Shown: positions 61,204 to 64,000 of the stretch, one piece after another
Layout of the letters: the number at the start of each line of letters is the position of its first letter
Position numbering within the stretch: the stretch's first letter is position 1
Position numbers and translations under genes: made by a program
Source of the DNA: Hericium rajendrae
Lineage: Eukaryota; Basidiomycota; Agaricomycetes; Russulales; Hericiaceae
Direction: 5' to 3'
Length of the DNA: 64,000 nucleotides
Assembly: GCA_033439255.1 (NCBI GenBank)
Contig: CM065883.1
Coordinates: 1,364,001-1,428,000 of the forward strand
Notes under the pieces: model-generated
Told to the model about the DNA's origin: nothing
The model's database searches: none
Seen by the model: only the letters and a program-made list of their open reading frames with translations

Positions 61204-62790
61204 ATGCCTGTACCTCAAGATACGAACAATGAAGACCCCCTGACCACGAAGATAATTTCCTTTGGGGTCGGGGTCGAGTGGGGCAAGTTGGACGCGAAAC
61301 GTAGAAACCAAGCGGTGGGTACTTATATCATTGTCTCTGATTGAGTCTAACATAATTTCCAGATTAAGGAGAAAAAGTCTGAACCCAAACTGAGAAACAT
61401 GAGTAGGGTCGCGTTGAAGGCTAAACAAAGAATAATACGGATGAGACTGCCGCCGCAATTACAGACGAAAGACCATGTGACCGTGGCCACTTCTTCCTCT
61501 CGTTCCTCGGATAGGAGCCGGGGCGGCGAAGGTGCAACCACGCGCGATGACGATCGTGCATTCACATGGACAGGAGACAAAAGAAAGAGGCTGGCAGAAG
61601 GCCGTGAAGCGGACGATGGTTCGGACGGCCGCGCCTCGAAACGATCCCGGAACGGCGAATGCGCTTCCAACGGCGAATGCGCTTCCAACTGCGATGGTAA
61701 CCCCGCGCGCCCGCAGACGGTGAAGAGAAAACGCCCTGCAGAGGACCATGGTGCGAATGCTGATTCGGACGGTCGCTCCTCGAAAAGGATCCGGGATGGC
61801 GATCGCGCACCCACCCGCGATGACGCTCGCATTTCCAACACTCGTGCACCCATTGCCACGCGTCCTGGACCCTCCAAGAGCGTACCCACCACTCATGCAC
61901 CTGCTGCTCGCCTAACCACCGCTCGCTCAACCACCGCTCGCCCAGCCATTCTCACTTCCACAACACCCTCCGAGTGTGTATCTACCAGTCGCGCATCCAT
62001 CGCTCGCCCATCGGCACTCGTTCGTCCTGTACCATCCGAGCAGGTACCCACCACTCGTGTAACTACTACTGGTGCACCCAGCACGCGCCCACTCACCTAC
62101 CCTCGTACAACACCCTCCAAGAGCGCACCCACCACTCGCACACCCATCGCACCCGCCACTCATACACCCGACCCTTCCGTCCAGCATCCTTCAAGATTGT
62201 ACGCTCCCCAGATGCCAGGGATGGTGTACCTTTGTCGAACGACGTCAAAAAGGGCGCGCCCTCCACTGCAGGCGCGACCAAGCTCCGGTCTGAGGAGAAG
62301 GAGTGCCCGCCCAAGGAGGAAGTCTCCTCGCTTGAAGAAGAGGACGATCTGATGGAATGCGTGTTTGAGCCAGAGGTAAGGTCTTTTTTTGTGCGAAGAT
62401 CGAACATGTCTGATATTCCATCCCAGCTGCCTCTTTCCTCTGTGAACCGGTTTCTTCGACTATTTGTGAAGCAAGCTCGAACGGACAACGCAGTGAAATG
62501 TGTATGTCCCATCTCATATATGGACGGCGACCCTCTCTAACTCTGTATGACAGGGGCTGATGGACAAATGCTGGGACATCATAGATCAGCATCTGGATGA
62601 CGAAGTAGTGAAACGTCTTCGAGCGGCCAACGCTTCCAAGGAGCATAGAGATCTGCCATGGCCATTTCTGAGGCGCGTGCGCGCGAAGATGTTGTATAAA
62701 GCAATCGACAAGGAAACCCCTCTTATGGATTTTGAAGACGCTTGTCGGGAGGACCTGGAAAAGCTCTTCTGTGCGGTTCCAAGCCACTAA
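61204..62790 (+). CDS. Basic Thr/Pro repeat protein, unknown
   Basis: Exons 61204-61314, 61363-62375, 62427-62501 and 62554-62790. The protein starts with DPLTTKIISFGVGVEWGKLD. A basic region follows with three copies of a unit resembling KRKRxAExxxADxxSDGRxSKR, then about 130 residues of loosely repeated Thr/Arg/Pro/Ala blocks (TTARPAILTSTTPSECVST, SALVRPVPSEQVPTTRVTT). The ordered end reads ECVFEPE, LSSVNRFLRLFVKQARTDN, GLMDKCWDIIDQHLDDEVVK and DACREDLEKLF. The frame must gain one base between about 62160 and 62215 to reach the acidic block KEEVSSLEEEDDLMEC. Nuclear location is likely from the basic repeats. No family is recognised. Confidence 0.62.
61653..61688 (+). repeat. 18-base tandem duplication in coding sequence
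   Basis: Two perfect copies of CGGCGAATGCGCTTCCAA stand head to tail inside the basic repeat protein gene. They code for a doubled NGECAS peptide and keep the frame. Confidence 0.9.
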
Positions 62791-63253
62791 AGCCGATAGA
62801 CGACAACTCTAAGTTGAAGATTTAGGATGGAAGGAATGAATTAGATGAGTGTAAGTCTGGCCTGCGGATATGAACCAGGCTACCTATGACTTCTATCAGG
62901 AGGGACATTGAAACTTGAATATTCTACGTACATTACCATTACTTACTTATTCTCCCCGTGGCTTCCCCCAGGAAGGACATTGAACGCACTGATGATATCA
63001 CGCGCATTACTTATTTACCATCACTTATCTATCATACTATGCTATCTACTTATTCCCCCTTCTCACCAATATATACTGTGTAAACTTGATTGAATGGCCC
63101 GATCCTTGCGAACGTGAACAGAGCAGATGGAGACTGAGAGAATCTGCGTCGGACGAACTACAGAACTTTCCAAAAAGGGCATGAACATTACCGTTTTCGG
63201 CCTTCACTCTTCTTGCCTCTATCCCACGCGTCCTGGCCGCCCTGCTCTCAATC

Positions 63254-64000
63254 ATGACAGTCTCGGAGCCCCGAGAACACATGAAGGAGAAGAAAGAGAA
63301 GCGGTTACCAGCTGAGGACGCCGTTGACGAAACTGCGAAACCCAAGAAGTCGAAGAAGCGTAAAGCCGAGCATTTGGGGGGCGCGATCGAGGATGCAGGT
63401 GCGGAGGTGAAGGAGAAGAGGAAGAAGAGGAAGAGGGATGTAGTCGAGGGGGCTGCAATGGTGCATGAGGATGAAGTGGATAAGTCGGAGAAGAAGAAAA
63501 AGCGGAAGCACAAGGAGAAGGGGCTCATCGTGACTTCCGTCGGTGAGGCAGAAGATTCGCAACCTGCAGAGGTGGATGAGGACGCAGTATGTGTCGAGCT
63601 TGATACCCATTTGAAGAAATTATCTGATACTATGTTAGCAGGAAGTTCTTCCGTCCGGGGGCAAGAAGCGGAAGCGCAAGCAGAGCACTCTCGAGGAGCC
63701 CGAACAACCTATCCCGGAAAAGAAAAGCAAGAAGTTCAAGGACAAGAAGACGCGTAGCACAGAACACGAGGGGAGTGACGGCGAGGACAAGAAGAAAAAG
63801 AAGAAGAAATCCGCTGCAAGCGAGACCGCAGACCAGTCCGACAAAGCTGCAAAGAAAGAGAAGAAAAGCAAGAAACGAAGCAGCACCACCGACCTCCCCA
63901 ATCCCGAGTCTGACGAGTCTCTATCCGATCAAGCTCGTAAGGGTACGCCGCCTTCACCTCTGTTAATTGATTGTCGGACTTATTTTTGATGATTTGACAG
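63254..64000 (+). CDS. Lysine-rich nuclear protein, 5' part only
   Basis: Exons 63254-63586 and 63642-63942 join in phase across a GTATGT..AG intron. The intron that follows ends with AG exactly at the last base of the window, so the gene continues outside. The 211 residues seen are almost entirely Lys/Glu-rich (EHMKEKKEKRLPAEDAVDE, EKKKKRKHKEKG, GGKKRKRKQSTLEE, DKKKKKKKSAASET). Such tails are common on nucleolar proteins, for example DEAD-box helicases, RNA polymerase I subunits or ribosome-assembly factors. The catalytic or structural part, if any, lies beyond the window, so the family cannot be named. Confidence 0.7.

Overview
The window comes from a filamentous basidiomycete, most likely a mushroom-forming agaricomycete. 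The evidence is dense protein genes on both strands, many introns of about 50-70 bases with GT..AG ends, very short exons, and family types typical of that group (two DUF6593 proteins, a GH128 glucanase, a GH125 mannosidase, a long-tailed HSF-type factor). No rRNA, tRNA, CRISPR array, virus or complete transposon was seen. I built the gene models by hand by joining exons. Where the summed exon length was a multiple of three and the product matched a known family, the model is firm.

Layout. 1-5.7 kb: a Tctex-type dynein light chain and a PEX11-family gene sharing a 167-base promoter, then a small putative mitochondrial membrane protein. 5.7-14.7 kb: a TVP38/TMEM64 membrane protein with a broken frame, an HSF-type transcription factor and an NRC-2/FPK1-type AGC kinase. 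14.7-17.8 kb: gene-poor, with one gene remnant. 17.9-31.9 kb: a 20-exon MFS transporter, a small membrane protein, mitochondrial uS14m, a bZIP factor, DUF6593 protein no. 1, RNA polymerase subunit RPB12, a Ser/Pro-rich protein, a GPATCH11-like G-patch protein and a two-RRM protein. 32.6-40.7 kb: secreted GH128, an AhpD-like protein, DUF6593 protein no. 2, mitochondrial uL11m and a secreted M28 aminopeptidase. 40.8-46.4 kb: two related WD40 genes arranged head to head. 46.8-64 kb: a small membrane protein, a C2 protein of Inn1/Fic1 type, GH125, a large Ser-rich protein, homoisocitrate dehydrogenase (LYS12), a Cdt2-like WD40 protein, the ARL1 GTPase, a basic repeat protein and the start of a lysine-rich protein cut by the window edge.

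The genes form no obvious single cluster. They are mostly housekeeping genes: mitochondrial translation, transcription, lysine synthesis, Golgi and peroxisome traffic, septation and replication licensing. A few secreted hydrolases and signalling genes are mixed in.

The most striking pattern is that many otherwise clear genes can only be read through if one base is restored, and the error is nearly always a missing base, often in a G, C or A run. This points to uncorrected assembly deletions rather than many independent pseudogenes, and it limits any automatic gene call here. True biological curiosities are the head-to-head WD40 paralogs, one probable GC-AG intron at a site where the paralog has GT-AG, and microexons down to 8 bases.
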